A DNA stretch of 64,000 bases from Psychroserpens sp. (GTDB taxonomy: Bacteria > Bacteroidota > Bacteroidia > Flavobacteriales > Flavobacteriaceae), in contig JAEPNY010000002.1 of assembly GCA_017643165.1 (NCBI GenBank), positions 288,402-352,401 on the forward strand, in the 5' to 3' direction. The notes below the pieces were generated by a model. That model worked only from the letters and a program-made list of their open reading frames with translations, did not search any database and was not told the DNA's origin. Of the stretch, positions 6,688 to 17,400 are shown one piece after another. Every line of letters begins with the position of its first letter. Within the stretch, counting starts at the first letter, position 1. The position numbers and the translations under genes were made by a program.

Positions 6688-9600
6688 ATGTATTCAAAAG
6701 TTCTAACATTTTTATTAATCCTATGTTCCACCACAATTTACGCTCAAAACGTAAATGTAACAGGAACTGTGACTGAGGCAACTTCAGGACAACCGCTCCC
6801 AGGTGTCAATGTCCTCATCAAGAACACATCTCGAGGTGCATCCACAGATTTTGATGGAAATTTTAGCCTCACGGATGTACCACTCAATTCTGTGCTAGTC
6901 TTTTCATACCTAGGCTATCAATCAAAAGAAGTGACTGTTGTAAATAATCAACCACTAAATGTGGTTCTCGACGAAGATTCACAATCGCTTGATGAAGTCG
7001 TAGTCATTGGTTATGGTACGCAGAAGAAAAAAGAAATTACTGGTGCTGTCTCCGTGGTTTCGAGTGAAACCATTGAAGATCTTAAACCAACACGTATTGA
7101 GCAGGCACTGCAAGGACAAGTGGCTGGTGTAAATATTGTTTCAAATTCCGGTTCGCCTGGGGCTGCTGCAACTATCAGTATACGTGGTGTATCTTCCAAT
7201 GGAGATACGCGTCCGTTAATATTAGTTGACGGTACTGTGGTTGAAGATTTAAGTGTAATCAATCCGAATGATATAGAATCGGTTAATGTATTAAAAGATG
7301 CAACTGCTGGTATATATGGTGTTCGTGCGGCGAATGGTGTAATTCTTATAACGACAAAAACTGGTCGAAAGAGTATGCCAATAACCGTTGAGTACAATGG
7401 TTATGCTGGTTTTCAGGAAACAACTCGAAAATTACCGTTGTTGAATGCTACAGAGTATGCGTTGTTGCTCAACGAAGCTTACGCAGCAAATGGAGATCCT
7501 TCACCATTTCCAGATGTATCTGGATTAGGACAAGGAACAGATTGGCAGGATGAAGTATTCGAAACTGCACCAATCGTGAGTAACGCTATCACTATTAAAG
7601 GTGGTGGAGAGAAATCAACATATGCATATAGTGGTTCATTTTTAACACAAGATGGTATTGTAGGTGGTAACAAATCAAACTTCTCACGATTTACACATCG
7701 TCTCGCATATGGCTTAGACTTTTTAGAAAATTTTAATCTTAATTCTGGTATCACTTGGACGACGACATCTAGACGCCAATTACCAGAGAATGGTATTGGA
7801 TCTGTTCTGTTTAATGCTATTAATATGGCGCCAACCTTTGGCGTTAATGACGCTGCGACAGGTTTAGGATTCGAAATAGTAAATCCGCGTCGTCAAATTG
7901 ATAATACATTCGATAGATTCTTAGTAGATAAGTTTAATGGTAACATCAATTTGTCTTATAAGTTTTTGGAGCACTTTACTGCCCAAGCCAGTTATCAATT
8001 TAACTATGCTGAGGTAGATAGAACATTATTCTCTCCGCAAATTGACTACGGTATACAAGGTACAGTAGATAAAGTATTTGATTTAGATAGAAGTCAGGTA
8101 CTTGAGACAAGAGACTTTTTTAGAGATTATACGTTTGATGCGTTCATTAAATATGAGCGTCTATTTAATGACACACACAATGTAAACGTATTATTGGGTA
8201 CCTCTGTATTTAAATCCACAGGAAATAACACTGGATTTGTAGGATTCGGAATACCAGGTAATTCTATTGCTAACGCATCTATAGAGCAGGCTTCAAGTGT
8301 TCAAAATATTTTTCCATTTGATACCACATTCGATGCAAGACTATTATCATATTTTGCTAGAGTACAATATGATTACAAAGGAAAGTACTTATTATCCGCT
8401 GTGATTCGTCGCGACGGTTCAAGTAATTTCGGTCCTGAGAACAAGTTTGGATATTTCCCTTCTGGTTCTGTAGGTTGGATCGTTTCTGAAGAATCATTCT
8501 TCAAAAGTGAATTCGTAAACTTTTTGAAATTAAGAGGATCTTATGGTATTCTTGGAAATGATAGAATTGGCGCTTTCAGATTCGTTTCTGTCTTAGACGG
8601 AGAAGGTGTTTATGTATTTGATGATAATTTACAGTTTGGTACTACGCCAGGTGCGATTTCTAACCCTGAGATAAAATGGGAAAGACAAAAGACATTAGAT
8701 ATTGGTCTTGATATGAGATTCTGGGACAATAGATTAGATCTTACATTAGACTATTATAATAAGAGAACAGAAGATTTATTAGTATCTCCTCCAGTGTCTG
8801 GGATTCTAGGTGCCTCTGGTCCTGGATCATCATCACCATTTATTAATGCGGGTATCGTAGAAAACAAAGGATTCGAATTATCCTTAGGTTTCACAGAGCG
8901 TTTCAATGAAAACACGAGATTAAGTATTAAGTATAACGTCGCTACGGTTGACAACAATGTTGTATCGGTGAGTGCTTCAGGTGATTTTATTCCTGGTGGG
9001 CAATTTGGAGTCGGACAGCTTGAACCAGCAAGAATGGAAGCTGGGCAACCTATTGGATACTTCAGAGGTTTTAGAACTGCTGGGATCTTCCAAAACCAAG
9101 CACAAATTGATAGTTCACCAGTTTTAAATGATAATACTTTACCAGGTGATTTGATTTTTGTTGACATTAATGGTGATGGTATTATTAATGACGATGATAG
9201 AACATATATTGGAGATCCTATTCCAGATGCAACAATGGGTCTAAATATCTCTTTCGATTACAAAAACTTTGATTTCGGTGCTTACGCTTTTGCATCAGTA
9301 GGTAATGACATTGTAAGAAACTATGAGCGTAACTTACCAAATGCCAACCGAACAACTTACTTCTTAGATCGTTGGAGAGGTGAGGGTACATCTAATAGCT
9401 TTCCTAGAGTGACTACAGGAGCAACAAATAATACCTTGTTCTCTGACTTTTACGTTGAAGATGGATCGTTTATAAGACTTCAAAATGTCCAATTAGGTTA
9501 TTCGTTTTCTTCGGAAATATTAGAGCGTTGGGGTCTTCAAAAGTTAAGAATTTATGTGTCTGCTAGTAACCTGTTTACGTTGACTGAATATAGCGGATTT

Positions 9601-9702
9601 GATCCGACTGCTTCCACTGGCCAACCTATTGGTGGTGGAATTGATTATGGTTTCTATCCAACACCAAGAACTTATTTATTAGGAATGAATTTAAAATTAT
9701 AA
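6688..9702 (+). CDS. SusC-like TonB-dependent outer-membrane glucan transporter
   Basis: Imports oligosaccharides across the outer membrane using TonB energy. The ATG at 6688 gives a clean signal peptide (YSKVLTFLLILCSTTIYAQ); the frame is open to 6664 but adds only eight polar residues. About 1004 residues. Domains: carboxypeptidase-regulatory-like domain (VTGTVTEATSGQPLPGVNV, residues 20-100), plug with the SusC-type motif SLDEVVVIGYGTQKKKEITG, then a 22-strand barrel ending FYPTPRTYLLGMNLKL. The next gene is SusD, 8 bp downstream, forming the usual SusCD pair. Enzymes in the locus (GH16, GH17, GH30, phosphorylase) indicate laminarin-type beta-glucan as the substrate; this is inferred from the locus, not from SusC itself. 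Confidence 0.96.
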   Translation: MYSKVLTFLLILCSTTIYAQNVNVTGTVTEATSGQPLPGVNVLIKNTSRGASTDFDGNFSLTDVPLNSVLVFSYLGYQSKEVTVVNNQPLNVVLDEDSQSLDEVVVIGYGTQKKKEITGAVSVVSSETIEDLKPTRIEQALQGQVAGVNIVSNSGSPGAAATISIRGVSSNGDTRPLILVDGTVVEDLSVINPNDIESVNVLKDATAGIYGVRAANGVILITTKTGRKSMPITVEYNGYAGFQETTRKLPLLNATEYALLLNEAYAANGDPSPFPDVSGLGQGTDWQDEVFETAPIVSNAITIKGGGEKSTYAYSGSFLTQDGIVGGNKSNFSRFTHRLAYGLDFLENFNLNSGITWTTTSRRQLPENGIGSVLFNAINMAPTFGVNDAATGLGFEIVNPRRQIDNTFDRFLVDKFNGNINLSYKFLEHFTAQASYQFNYAEVDRTLFSPQIDYGIQGTVDKVFDLDRSQVLETRDFFRDYTFDAFIKYERLFNDTHNVNVLLGTSVFKSTGNNTGFVGFGIPGNSIANASIEQASSVQNIFPFDTTFDARLLSYFARVQYDYKGKYLLSAVIRRDGSSNFGPENKFGYFPSGSVGWIVSEESFFKSEFVNFLKLRGSYGILGNDRIGAFRFVSVLDGEGVYVFDDNLQFGTTPGAISNPEIKWERQKTLDIGLDMRFWDNRLDLTLDYYNKRTEDLLVSPPVSGILGASGPGSSSPFINAGIVENKGFELSLGFTERFNENTRLSIKYNVATVDNNVVSVSASGDFIPGGQFGVGQLEPARMEAGQPIGYFRGFRTAGIFQNQAQIDSSPVLNDNTLPGDLIFVDINGDGIINDDDRTYIGDPIPDATMGLNISFDYKNFDFGAYAFASVGNDIVRNYERNLPNANRTTYFLDRWRGEGTSNSFPRVTTGATNNTLFSDFYVEDGSFIRLQNVQLGYSFSSEILERWGLQKLRIYVSASNLFTLTEYSGFDPTASTGQPIGGGIDYGFYPTPRTYLLGMNLKL

Positions 9703-9709
9703 TAAGACC

Positions 9710-11173
9710 ATGAAAAATTTAAAAATCACATTCGTTTTTATTTTACTGATTGTCATGGCTTCATGTAGTGATGACTTCGTTGATGTCAGTCCGAATAATG
9801 AAAACTCAGAAGACTTCTTCAATTCTGAAGAAGATTACCAAAACGCATTAATTGCGGCATATGATCTATTACAATCCACTTATCTAAATGTAATGCTAGG
9901 TGAAATCGCATCAGATAACACACTAGCAGGTGGAGAGAATCCTAATGATGTTCCTGGAATTCAAGAAATTGACGATATGATCCATACACCGATAAACGAA
10001 CAACTTCGAAGTATCTGGAGTTGGATGTATGCAGGTGTAAATCGTGCTAATTACATACTAGAATTTCAGAATAAAACTGATTTTGAGGGAAAAGAGGGTG
10101 TACTTGCACAAGCCAGGTTCTTACGAGCATATTATTATTTTGAATTAGTCAAGTGGTTTGGAGATATTCCTTTCGCTGTTGATACTCGACTTCAATTTGG
10201 AGATCAATTCGAAATTCCTCGTACAGCAAAAGAAACAGTATACGAACAAATAGAGTTAGACTTGATCTATGCCGCAGATAATCTACCTTATGTACAGCAA
10301 GAAACTGGGCGCGTCACCAAAGGTGCAGCACAAGCTCTACTTGGGAAAGTATATCTATATCAAGATAAATTTGCTGAATCTGCAAATGTGCTAGAAGATC
10401 TAATTAACAATGGTCCTTATGATCTGTTAACAGATTACAGCACAATGTTTGAGAATGATAATGAAAACAATATAGAATCTGTATTTGAAGTCCAATACAC
10501 CGATCTTGAAGGTGCTGGATTTGGATGTTTACAATGTAGTGAAGGAAATGTTGCCGTAGGATTTAACGGTATTCGATCTTATAACGGACCAGTTTTCGAA
10601 TCTGGGTTCAGCTTTAATGTTCCAACTCAGGAGGTTGTCAACGCTTTTGAGCCTGGTGATATGAGATTGGAAACTGCCATATTAGATATAGAGGCTTGGG
10701 CTGAACAAACTGGAGCTACATTTAGTACAGGTAATGAACATACAGGATACTATAATAGAAAGTATATCGCGCGTCAAGGTGATCTTAATACAGGAGATGC
10801 GAACTTAACAAATCCAAATAACTACAGAGCAATCCGATTTGCTGATGTTTTACTAATGGCAGCTGAAGCGCTTAACAGAGGAGGATTAAATGATATGCAA
10901 GCCCAAATGTATCTGAATCGTGTTAGAGAACGTGCATTTGGAAATACGAATAATAATATAACTGCTACTGGAACAGCACTAACAAATGCGATTTACCGTG
11001 AGCGTCGCGTAGAATTAGTTGGAGAAGGACATCATTTCTTCGATCTGGTAAGAACGGGTAGAGCAGCACAAGAAATAAATGGTTTCCAATCAGGAAAGCA
11101 TGAATTGTTTCCAATTCCGTTAGTTGAAATTCAATTGGCCGGAAATCAATGGCAACAAAACCCAGGATATTAA
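9710..11173 (+). CDS. SusD-like outer-membrane lipoprotein (RagB/SusD family)
   Basis: Surface glycan-binding lid of the SusC transporter, 487 residues. Lipobox at VMASCSDD. The N-terminal SusD-like region includes ENSEDFFNSEEDYQNALIAAYDLL. The TPR-rich family core is seen in QARFLRAYYYFELVKWFGDIPF and the family C-terminus in FADVLLMAAEALNRGG, ERRVELVGEGHHFFDLVRTG and HELFPIPLVEI. It is directly coupled to susC and followed after 6 bp by the PKD lipoprotein gene. Length and motifs are typical. Confidence 0.96.
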   Translation: MKNLKITFVFILLIVMASCSDDFVDVSPNNENSEDFFNSEEDYQNALIAAYDLLQSTYLNVMLGEIASDNTLAGGENPNDVPGIQEIDDMIHTPINEQLRSIWSWMYAGVNRANYILEFQNKTDFEGKEGVLAQARFLRAYYYFELVKWFGDIPFAVDTRLQFGDQFEIPRTAKETVYEQIELDLIYAADNLPYVQQETGRVTKGAAQALLGKVYLYQDKFAESANVLEDLINNGPYDLLTDYSTMFENDNENNIESVFEVQYTDLEGAGFGCLQCSEGNVAVGFNGIRSYNGPVFESGFSFNVPTQEVVNAFEPGDMRLETAILDIEAWAEQTGATFSTGNEHTGYYNRKYIARQGDLNTGDANLTNPNNYRAIRFADVLLMAAEALNRGGLNDMQAQMYLNRVRERAFGNTNNNITATGTALTNAIYRERRVELVGEGHHFFDLVRTGRAAQEINGFQSGKHELFPIPLVEIQLAGNQWQQNPGY

Positions 11174-11179
11174 AAAACA

Positions 11180-13267
11180 ATGACTATGAAGAAATTTAAA
11201 TTTATACTAACAGCCTTACTTCTTATAGCCTTTGTAGGTTGTGAAGAAGACGATAGAGAATTAGAGTATCTTGACGCTATTGAAGCGCCTTCTGAATTTG
11301 AAATTCAATTCAGAACAACACAGGATAATTCTGGTTTGATTACAATGACGCCAAGCGCCATTGGTGCTTCGAAATTTGATATTTCCTTTGGAGATGCTTC
11401 AGGTGATTCAGTTACATTGAATCCAGGTCAAAGTGTTGATCGTATCTACGAGGAAGGTAATTATACAATTATTGCAGTAGCAACTGCTCTAAATGGTCTC
11501 ACAACAGAAATTGAAAGATCCATAGATGTTGTGTTTATTTCACCTCAGAATTTAGAGGTGACCATTGAAAACGATGGTGTAGTTTCAAATACTGTGCGAG
11601 TAAATGCAACAGCTGAATTTGCAATTTTTTATGAAGTTGATTTTGGAGAGCCAGGTGATGATGACTTACGAACTGCCAATATTGGTGAAGAAATCGTTTT
11701 TGAATATCAAGCACCTGGAACTTATACAATAACCGTTTCTGCATTTAGTGCTGCTAACGCACCAACAGTGTATGTAGAAGAATTCGAAGTGACTGCTAAT
11801 GTCCAACCTATGGCTTCTGCACCAACACCACCATCACGAGCACCAGAAGATGTTATAGGTATCTTTAGTGAAGCATATGCTTACGATCCTGCGAATGATT
11901 TTTTCCCATTCTGGGGACAAAATAATCCGGGTTATGCAGCTAATGAATTTAACCTCAATGGCGACTTGATGTTACAGTATACGAATTTGTCATATCAAGG
12001 GATTCAGTTGGGTTCAAATACTGATGTGTCAGGCATGGAAATGCTGCATATTGATGTATGGACACCAGACGATATAGATGCACAAGTGTTCTTAATTAGT
12101 CCAGGACCAAACGAAACACCTTATGATCTTGATCTTGTAGAAGAGCAATGGACGTCTTTTGATATTCCATTATCGTTCTTTACAGATCAAAATCCATTAG
12201 TAGATCTCTCAGATATCATTCAGTTTAAGTTTGAAGGACAACCATCAGGTGCAGGTTCTGTATTTATTGATAATATTTATTTCTACAAAGCGCCTGCAAT
12301 GGGACCAACAATTACAGGAACATGGAAATTAGCATCTGAAGCAAATTCATTAGGTGTAGGACCATCTGTTGGTGATACACAATGGTTTAGCTGTGATGAT
12401 GCATGTGTCGCAGCAAGAGCGTGTTATTTTGATGATACGTACTTCTTCGGATTTGATGGTACATTCCAAAATGATCTGGGAGCAGAATCTTGGATCGAAG
12501 GATGGCAAGGTGGAGGTGATGCTTGTGGAGCTCCAGTTGCGCCACATGACGGCTCCAATCCAGCAACGTATAATTATGATGCTGGTGCAGGTACGATTAC
12601 AATTAATGGCGTGGGATCTTACATAGGATTGCCTAAAGCGGTTAATGCTGGCGAATTACCAGGTGTTGCAGTACCAAGTTCAATCACTTATAATGTTAAC
12701 CTTATCGATAACTTCAATATGGAGGTTTATATCGAAGCAGGGCCAGGTGTATTCTGGCAATATAAATTAGTTAAAGAATCTGAAGCGCCAAATCCATTAG
12801 CTGGAACATGGCAAATGGCTGCAGAAGCGAATTCATTAGGCGTTGGTCCATCAGTAGGTGATACGCAATGGTTTAGCTGTGATGATGCCTGTGTGGCAGC
12901 ACGAGCTTGCTATTTTGACGATCTGTATGTCTTTGGAGCAGATGGTAGCTTTATGAATGATCTAGGAGCAGAATCTTGGATCGAAGGATGGCAAGGTGGA
13001 GGCGATAGTTGTGGCGCACCTGTCTTCCCTCATGACGGTTCTAATCCAGCAACATATGCATATGATGCCGATGCTGGAACGATTACTATAAATGGTGAAG
13101 GATCTTACATTGGATTACCTAAGGCTGTGAACGCTGGAGAATTACCTGGTGTGGCACTACCTAGTTCGATTACTTATAACGTGACCTTTGTTGATGATAA
13201 TACTATCGAAGTTTACATCGAAGCTGGTCCAGGTGTATTTTGGCAATATAAGCTTATAAAACTCTAA
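11180..13267 (+). CDS. Multi-module surface glycan-binding lipoprotein with PKD domains and a duplicated C-terminal module
   Basis: A 695-residue exported protein in the usual place of a surface glycan-binding protein (SusE/F position), lipobox at LLIAFVGCEED. Two PKD-like beta-sandwiches occupy about residues 35-205. A module beginning APTPPSRAPEDVIGIFSEAY (214-371) recurs in the proteins at 17644 and 33040. Two near-identical modules follow (380-535 and 542-695), each with GVGPSVGDTQWFSCDDACVA, conserved Cys and Trp residues and the ending EAGPGVFWQYKL. A related module is in the next gene. No catalytic motif was seen. Binding of the polysaccharide at the cell surface is inferred. Confidence 0.85.
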   Translation: MTMKKFKFILTALLLIAFVGCEEDDRELEYLDAIEAPSEFEIQFRTTQDNSGLITMTPSAIGASKFDISFGDASGDSVTLNPGQSVDRIYEEGNYTIIAVATALNGLTTEIERSIDVVFISPQNLEVTIENDGVVSNTVRVNATAEFAIFYEVDFGEPGDDDLRTANIGEEIVFEYQAPGTYTITVSAFSAANAPTVYVEEFEVTANVQPMASAPTPPSRAPEDVIGIFSEAYAYDPANDFFPFWGQNNPGYAANEFNLNGDLMLQYTNLSYQGIQLGSNTDVSGMEMLHIDVWTPDDIDAQVFLISPGPNETPYDLDLVEEQWTSFDIPLSFFTDQNPLVDLSDIIQFKFEGQPSGAGSVFIDNIYFYKAPAMGPTITGTWKLASEANSLGVGPSVGDTQWFSCDDACVAARACYFDDTYFFGFDGTFQNDLGAESWIEGWQGGGDACGAPVAPHDGSNPATYNYDAGAGTITINGVGSYIGLPKAVNAGELPGVAVPSSITYNVNLIDNFNMEVYIEAGPGVFWQYKLVKESEAPNPLAGTWQMAAEANSLGVGPSVGDTQWFSCDDACVAARACYFDDLYVFGADGSFMNDLGAESWIEGWQGGGDSCGAPVFPHDGSNPATYAYDADAGTITINGEGSYIGLPKAVNAGELPGVALPSSITYNVTFVDDNTIEVYIEAGPGVFWQYKLIKL
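12317..13264 (+). repeat. Intragenic tandem duplication, 486-bp period
   Basis: Two copies start at 12317 and 12803, exactly 162 codons apart. The encoded modules are almost the same in sequence (for example both carry SWIEGWQGGGD and GSYIGLPKAVNAGELPGVA), while the DNA differs at many third positions. This indicates an older duplication kept under protein-level selection rather than a recent copy. Confidence 0.92.
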
Positions 13268-13286
13268 GCGTAAAAAATATTTAAAC

Positions 13287-14321
13287 ATGATAACAAAAAG
13301 ATTATTTCATATAAGTTTATCGCTACTTGCGTTATTGTCTTTCTCAGCTTGTCAAGATGAGGATCAAGAATTCGGAAATGTAGTGGCACCAACGAACCTT
13401 AGTGTTTCGTTTACATTAGAAGGTCAAAGTGCCGAAAACCCTAATGGTGATGGATCAGGTCTTGTGACATTTACTGCAACGGCTGATAATGCATTAGTTT
13501 ATAAATACTCATTTGGAGATAATACTTCTGAAGAAGTAACAGCTTCCGGAAGTATTACACATCGATTTTCTGTTCAAGGATTAAATACATACACGGTAAA
13601 CGTTGTAGCGACAGGAACGGGAGGAGCACCGACAACAACAACATTTGAGATTGACGTTTTTAGTGCCTTTGACGATGTCGAAGCACGAGCGTTCTTAACA
13701 GGTGCGACGCTTACCGATGACGGCAATGGAAACTTGAGTTTAGAATTAACAGAACCATCTAGCAAAACATGGTATCTCGATACGGCCTCATCAGGTCACC
13801 TTGGTGTTGGACCAACATTAGCATTTGATCTTCAGATAAATGGTGGTGTTGCCAGTGGATATTGGTTCCCAGCGTTTTTTGCCGCTGCTCCAGGACAGTT
13901 TTGTGGTGATGATAACTCATCATGCTTCTGTGATGATGAATTGACATTTACAATCGATACGGATAACAATATTACGTTCGAATTAAATAACAACGGTCAA
14001 ACATTTTTTAATGTGAATCATCAAGCCATTGTTGGAGGTGCAGGTAGCGGAGATGAATGTTTTGATTTTGACACGTCTGGAGTAAGTGATGTGACGCTGG
14101 CGCCTACAGCTGAAGATTGGTCTCAAGTAGGAGATCCAGATTTCTCACCAAGAGGAACTGTGCTTAATTTCACTAACGACGGCTTTATGTCTTATTATGT
14201 GTCTTCGTCGTCTTATGAAATACTATCAATAACTGAGGATGCCATTCATTTAAGGACATTAGATGGGTTAGATTCCAATCTTGCGTGGTATGTTAAATTT
14301 TCAACCACACAACCTGATTAA
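13287..14321 (+). CDS. PKD-domain lipoprotein, probable second surface glycan-binding protein
   Basis: A 344-residue lipoprotein (lipobox LLSFSACQDE). A PKD-like domain spans about residues 35-130 (KYSFGDNTSEEVTASGSI, STFEID-like end). The rest (about 135-344) is a Cys-rich beta module related to the duplicated module of the preceding gene, with the shared features HLGVGP, a Trp/Phe-rich segment and CFCDDELTF. It lies 19 bp after the preceding gene. No catalytic residues were recognised. A glycan-binding role is inferred from position and shared modules. Confidence 0.8.
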   Translation: MITKRLFHISLSLLALLSFSACQDEDQEFGNVVAPTNLSVSFTLEGQSAENPNGDGSGLVTFTATADNALVYKYSFGDNTSEEVTASGSITHRFSVQGLNTYTVNVVATGTGGAPTTTTFEIDVFSAFDDVEARAFLTGATLTDDGNGNLSLELTEPSSKTWYLDTASSGHLGVGPTLAFDLQINGGVASGYWFPAFFAAAPGQFCGDDNSSCFCDDELTFTIDTDNNITFELNNNGQTFFNVNHQAIVGGAGSGDECFDFDTSGVSDVTLAPTAEDWSQVGDPDFSPRGTVLNFTNDGFMSYYVSSSSYEILSITEDAIHLRTLDGLDSNLAWYVKFSTTQPD

Positions 14322-14335
14322 TTCGAGAATCCTAA

Positions 14336-14348
14336 TATGTTAAACATA
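14336..14348. promoter_or_regulatory. Palindrome TATGTT-A-AACATA between the PKD and glycosidase genes
   Basis: Perfect 6-bp arms around one base, 15 bp after the stop codon of the PKD gene. It has no T-run, so it is not a clear terminator. The 142-bp gap is the largest inside the susC to GH16 series and could hold an internal promoter or a processing site. Confidence 0.25.
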
Positions 14349-14463
14349 CGTAAGAATTTTCAATATTTAATTTAATGCTTTATTTTCATATGCCATTCGC
14401 ATAGAAAGTTGAGCCTCATCAACAAAAATCTATTATTAACTACCAACTTCAAAAAATAAAATT

Positions 14464-17400
14464 ATGAGAAACAAAGCTCTAAGTTTAATTCTATTATTTA
14501 TTACCGCGACGGTCTTTGCACAAACCGATAAGGTTTCGGTTGTTACAAATGCAGACGGCTCTAAGCTTGTAGTAAATGGGGAAGATTTTATGATTAACGG
14601 TATGAATTGGGATTTTATTCCAATCGGTACAAATACCTTAACTGCTGAATTCTGGAAAAAACCAGATGATATTATTAAAGCAGGTTTAGACGCTGAAATG
14701 TCACTACTTCAAAATATGAATGTTAATGTGATTCGTCAATATACTGGAGTACCAGCTCGATGGATTCAATATATCTATGAAGAATACGGAATTTATACCA
14801 TGCTGAATCATTCATTCGGTCGATACGGTTTAACGATTGATGGTGTATGGACACCAATTACAATTTATGATGATGAAAGAACAGCCGAATTATTAATGTC
14901 TGAAGTTACCACATTGGTAGAAGAGTATAAAGATACACCTGGTATCTTACTATGGCTTTTAGGTAATGAAAATAACTATGGATTATTCTGGCAAGGTGCA
15001 GAAACTGAAGATTTTCCTGATGGTGAAGAGAAAATTCGTGCCGTTGGAGAATTGAGAGGTCGCGCGATGTATAAACTTATGAATGATGCAACTAATGCGA
15101 TTAAGGCCATCGACCCTAATCACCCAGTTGCTATTTGTAACGGTGATCTATTGTTCTTAGATATCATTGCTGAAGAATGTCCAGATGTAGATATCTATGG
15201 TACGAATATGTATCGTGGGGAATCTTTTGGAGATGCCTTCACTAGAGTACGAGATGAATATGGGAAACCAGTACTTTTCACAGAGTTTGGTTCAGATGCC
15301 TATAATGCGATCGAAAATCAAGAAGATCAAAAAATGCAGGCCTATTACATGGTCAACAATTGGAAAGAAATCTATGAGAATGCCGCTGGATTAGGAAAAG
15401 CAAACAATTCAATTGGTGGATTTACATTTCAATTTTCTGATGGTTGGTGGAAAGCTGGATTTGATGATAGAAAAGATGCTGATACGCATCAAACTGAGTC
15501 AACTTGGAATGCAGGTGGATATAAATGGGATGAAGCTTTTCCTGGAGCAAATAATATGAATGAGGAGTGGTTTGGTATTTGTGCGAAAGGACCAACGACT
15601 CCAAGAGGATTATACACGTTATACCCAAGAGCAGCATACTATGCGCTTAAGGAAGCACATGCACTAGATGTATATGCAGATGGTCAGAACTTGGACTTCG
15701 TTCAAAACTACTTTAAAGAAATTAATTTAATGGATGCTGTATTAAGAGCTCGTGGTGATAAAGCGGCACTTGGTGGAGGTAGTAGTGAAAAAATTAGACT
15801 TAGTCGTTTAACGGCAGAGTGGACTAGTTTTAATACTGGCGGTTCATTGATTACAACTCCAGAAAATGAGGATCCTGATGGGACATCGTTCCCGAATCAA
15901 TTAGGATTCGATCATATGCAATCATATTTCTTAGGTGTGGAAGGAAATCCAGCACCAAATATGAGAGCTGAAGCTGTTTTTAATTTTATTGGTCGAGTGG
16001 CGCAAAATCCAATTGATGAGATTTTCTATGAGAACAGAGCGCGTAATGTAAGTGTTGTGACCGATCAAGGTACAGTCGATTTAGAGGATGTTAACAGATT
16101 AAATGTGTATCAAGCAGAATTCGAATGGAACGCTAAAGACTTCGATCTTAGAGGATTCTATCGTACTGGACATTATCACTGGGGATATGAAGGTGATTTC
16201 TTCGGACTTTATCCTGAAGCGAATTATGGTCCTAATTTAGATATTTATGGTGGTGAGATCCTTGGTGTAGAAATAGATGGAAAAAGAGCTCTTAATGGCT
16301 TGAAAGCTGCTATTGGACCACAATTATGGTGGGGCGCTAACCCAACAATGCTTTTTAAATATCATAAACGCGTAGGAAATTATGATTTAACTGGTATTTA
16401 CCATAGAGACGTAGAAACAGATCTTCAGTTCGATGCATCTGGTAGACGTATCTTAGATCCTAATCAAGTACGATCGGGTATTATTCCAGCGTGGCCTACT
16501 GAAAGAGCAACGTTAGTAGTAGAAAGAGAATTAGGAAAGTTCGACGTTCAGTTAGGAGGTATCTGGTCTGGAAATCCATTAAATGGGAGTTCATTCCAAG
16601 ATATAAATAGTAACGGTGATGTCGTAGTAGATAAAATCGAAGGTGCCGATAATTGGGGTGGTAAAGCCAAAGTTATGTACCAAGGTGGTAAGTTCAATTG
16701 GTATGCTCAAGGAGCTGTAATGGGACTTGTTGCTAACGGTGGAGCCGATCAGACGCAAACATTCACTGGATGGAGATTAAAAGATACAGGCAGTGGAAAC
16801 CAAACGAACTTCTTAACTGGTTTTACATATACTGTTGGAGACTTTCAAATTGCACCTAACTTCTTGTGGCAAAAGCCTATTGTTGATGCAATGCCTAATA
16901 ATGGGCCAGCACCTGGTCGTTTAAGAAACTTTATTGATGATCCATTTGCTGTACGATGGAATCGTGAAACTACAGCTGGTGAGATCCTCTTAACTTATGA
17001 TCCTACTCCAGGAACATGGATGTATGAATGGGATAATGATAGAGCAGAAGATGCAAAATTTGCAATGAATTTAGGATTTGTTTATAGATCATTACCAACT
17101 ACAATGGATGCACATATTGGTTTCAATGCAAATCGTGAGTTTTTTGCATTTCCAAATTCTGCACCAGCAATAGACTTATGGGAAGTACACTCGAGAATGG
17201 TTTCTAAATTATCTAATGAATTAGGAATCATCGGAAACTTCTACTATGGAAATGGACAAGGTAATGGTGATAGTACCAGAGAGATTACCAGATTTGGAGG
17301 TGATGTAAGAATGCTTTACAAGAACTTTAGAGTAGAGTCTCATGTCAAAGTTAATGACTGGGGTCCATTTGATTATCATAGAGATTTCAACTTAACATTC

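Noticed and set aside
12369-12626. An 85-codon open frame overlapping the 11180 gene
   Set aside because: It lies in another frame of the strongly conserved duplicated module and has no signal, domain or promoter of its own; a shadow frame.
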